A DNA stretch of 64,000 bases from Devosia elaeis (GTDB taxonomy: Bacteria; Pseudomonadota; Alphaproteobacteria; Rhizobiales; Devosiaceae), in contig NZ_LVVY01000086.1 in the NCBI RefSeq assembly GCF_001650025.1, positions 62,001 through 126,000 of the forward strand, written 5' to 3'. The notes under the pieces are model-generated. The model was not told the DNA's origin, did no database searches, and saw only the letters and a list, made by a program, of their open reading frames with translations. The translations under genes were made by a program, and so were the position numbers. Shown piece by piece: positions 63,294 to 64,000 of this stretch. Every line of letters starts with the position of its first letter. Position 1 is the stretch's first letter.

Positions 63294-64000
<707 letters not shown>

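Overview
The window is high-GC DNA with tightly packed, often ATGA-overlapping genes. The gene families point to an alphaproteobacterium of the order Hyphomicrobiales (Devosia-like): a rhizobial-type phnGHIJKL/phnCDEE cluster, an aqpS-containing ars operon, many LacI-linked sugar ABC cassettes and a candidate EcfG-type stress promoter. The genus is inferred from style and content, not proven. I recognise no rRNA, tRNA, CRISPR array, insertion sequence or prophage.

Layout. (1) 1-4.0 kb and 13.4-19.9 kb: a phosphonate (C-P lyase) regulon, phnF-G-H-I-J-K-L-M and phnN-C-D-E-E, all on the minus strand. It is split by (2) 4.1-13.4 kb, a LacI-controlled carbohydrate cassette with a GH38-like DUF5054 enzyme, a sugar ABC transporter and a PHP-family hydrolase. 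(3) 19.9-31.5 kb: a Dpp/Opp-type transporter operon that also carries a fused HAD hydrolase and an unrecognised 817-aa protein, with a divergent ROK regulator. (4) 31.6-35.6 kb: an arsenic operon arsR-arsC-aqpS-arsC-arsH-arsK. (5) 35.8-40.7 kb: tandem MFS transporters with a divergent DeoR regulator, then an alpha/beta hydrolase divergent from a CGNR regulator. (6) 40.7-46.2 kb: LacI, a second PHP hydrolase and a GH38 alpha-mannosidase. (7) 46.4-54.0 kb: small stress and house-keeping genes (ferritin-like DUF892, TreZ, an orphan receiver, a Crp/Fnr regulator, and an SDR-isochorismatase-LLM oxidoreductase operon). (8) 54.1-61.6 kb: a LacI-regulated sugar ABC cassette with a GH32/43-like enzyme and a beta-lactamase-fold hydrolase. 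(9) 61.6-64 kb: the end of another sugar operon (ABC ATPase, PfkB kinase, NagB-like deaminase).

The most notable observations are these. PhnJ keeps the glycyl-radical region but lacks three of the four cysteines known to be needed for C-P lyase chemistry. phnF carries a frameshift that falsely fuses it to phnG, and a perfect 18-bp palindrome lies at its start. A palindromic repeat is inserted in frame within the HAD fusion gene. A DUF892 ferritin-like gene is interrupted by an amber codon. Matched operator pairs identify the targets of two LacI regulators. PHP hydrolases occur twice beside GH38-fold enzymes. The uptake operon carries an unrecognised 817-aa, probably alpha-helical-toroid protein. 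Composite inverted repeats punctuate many intergenic regions and intercistronic gaps.
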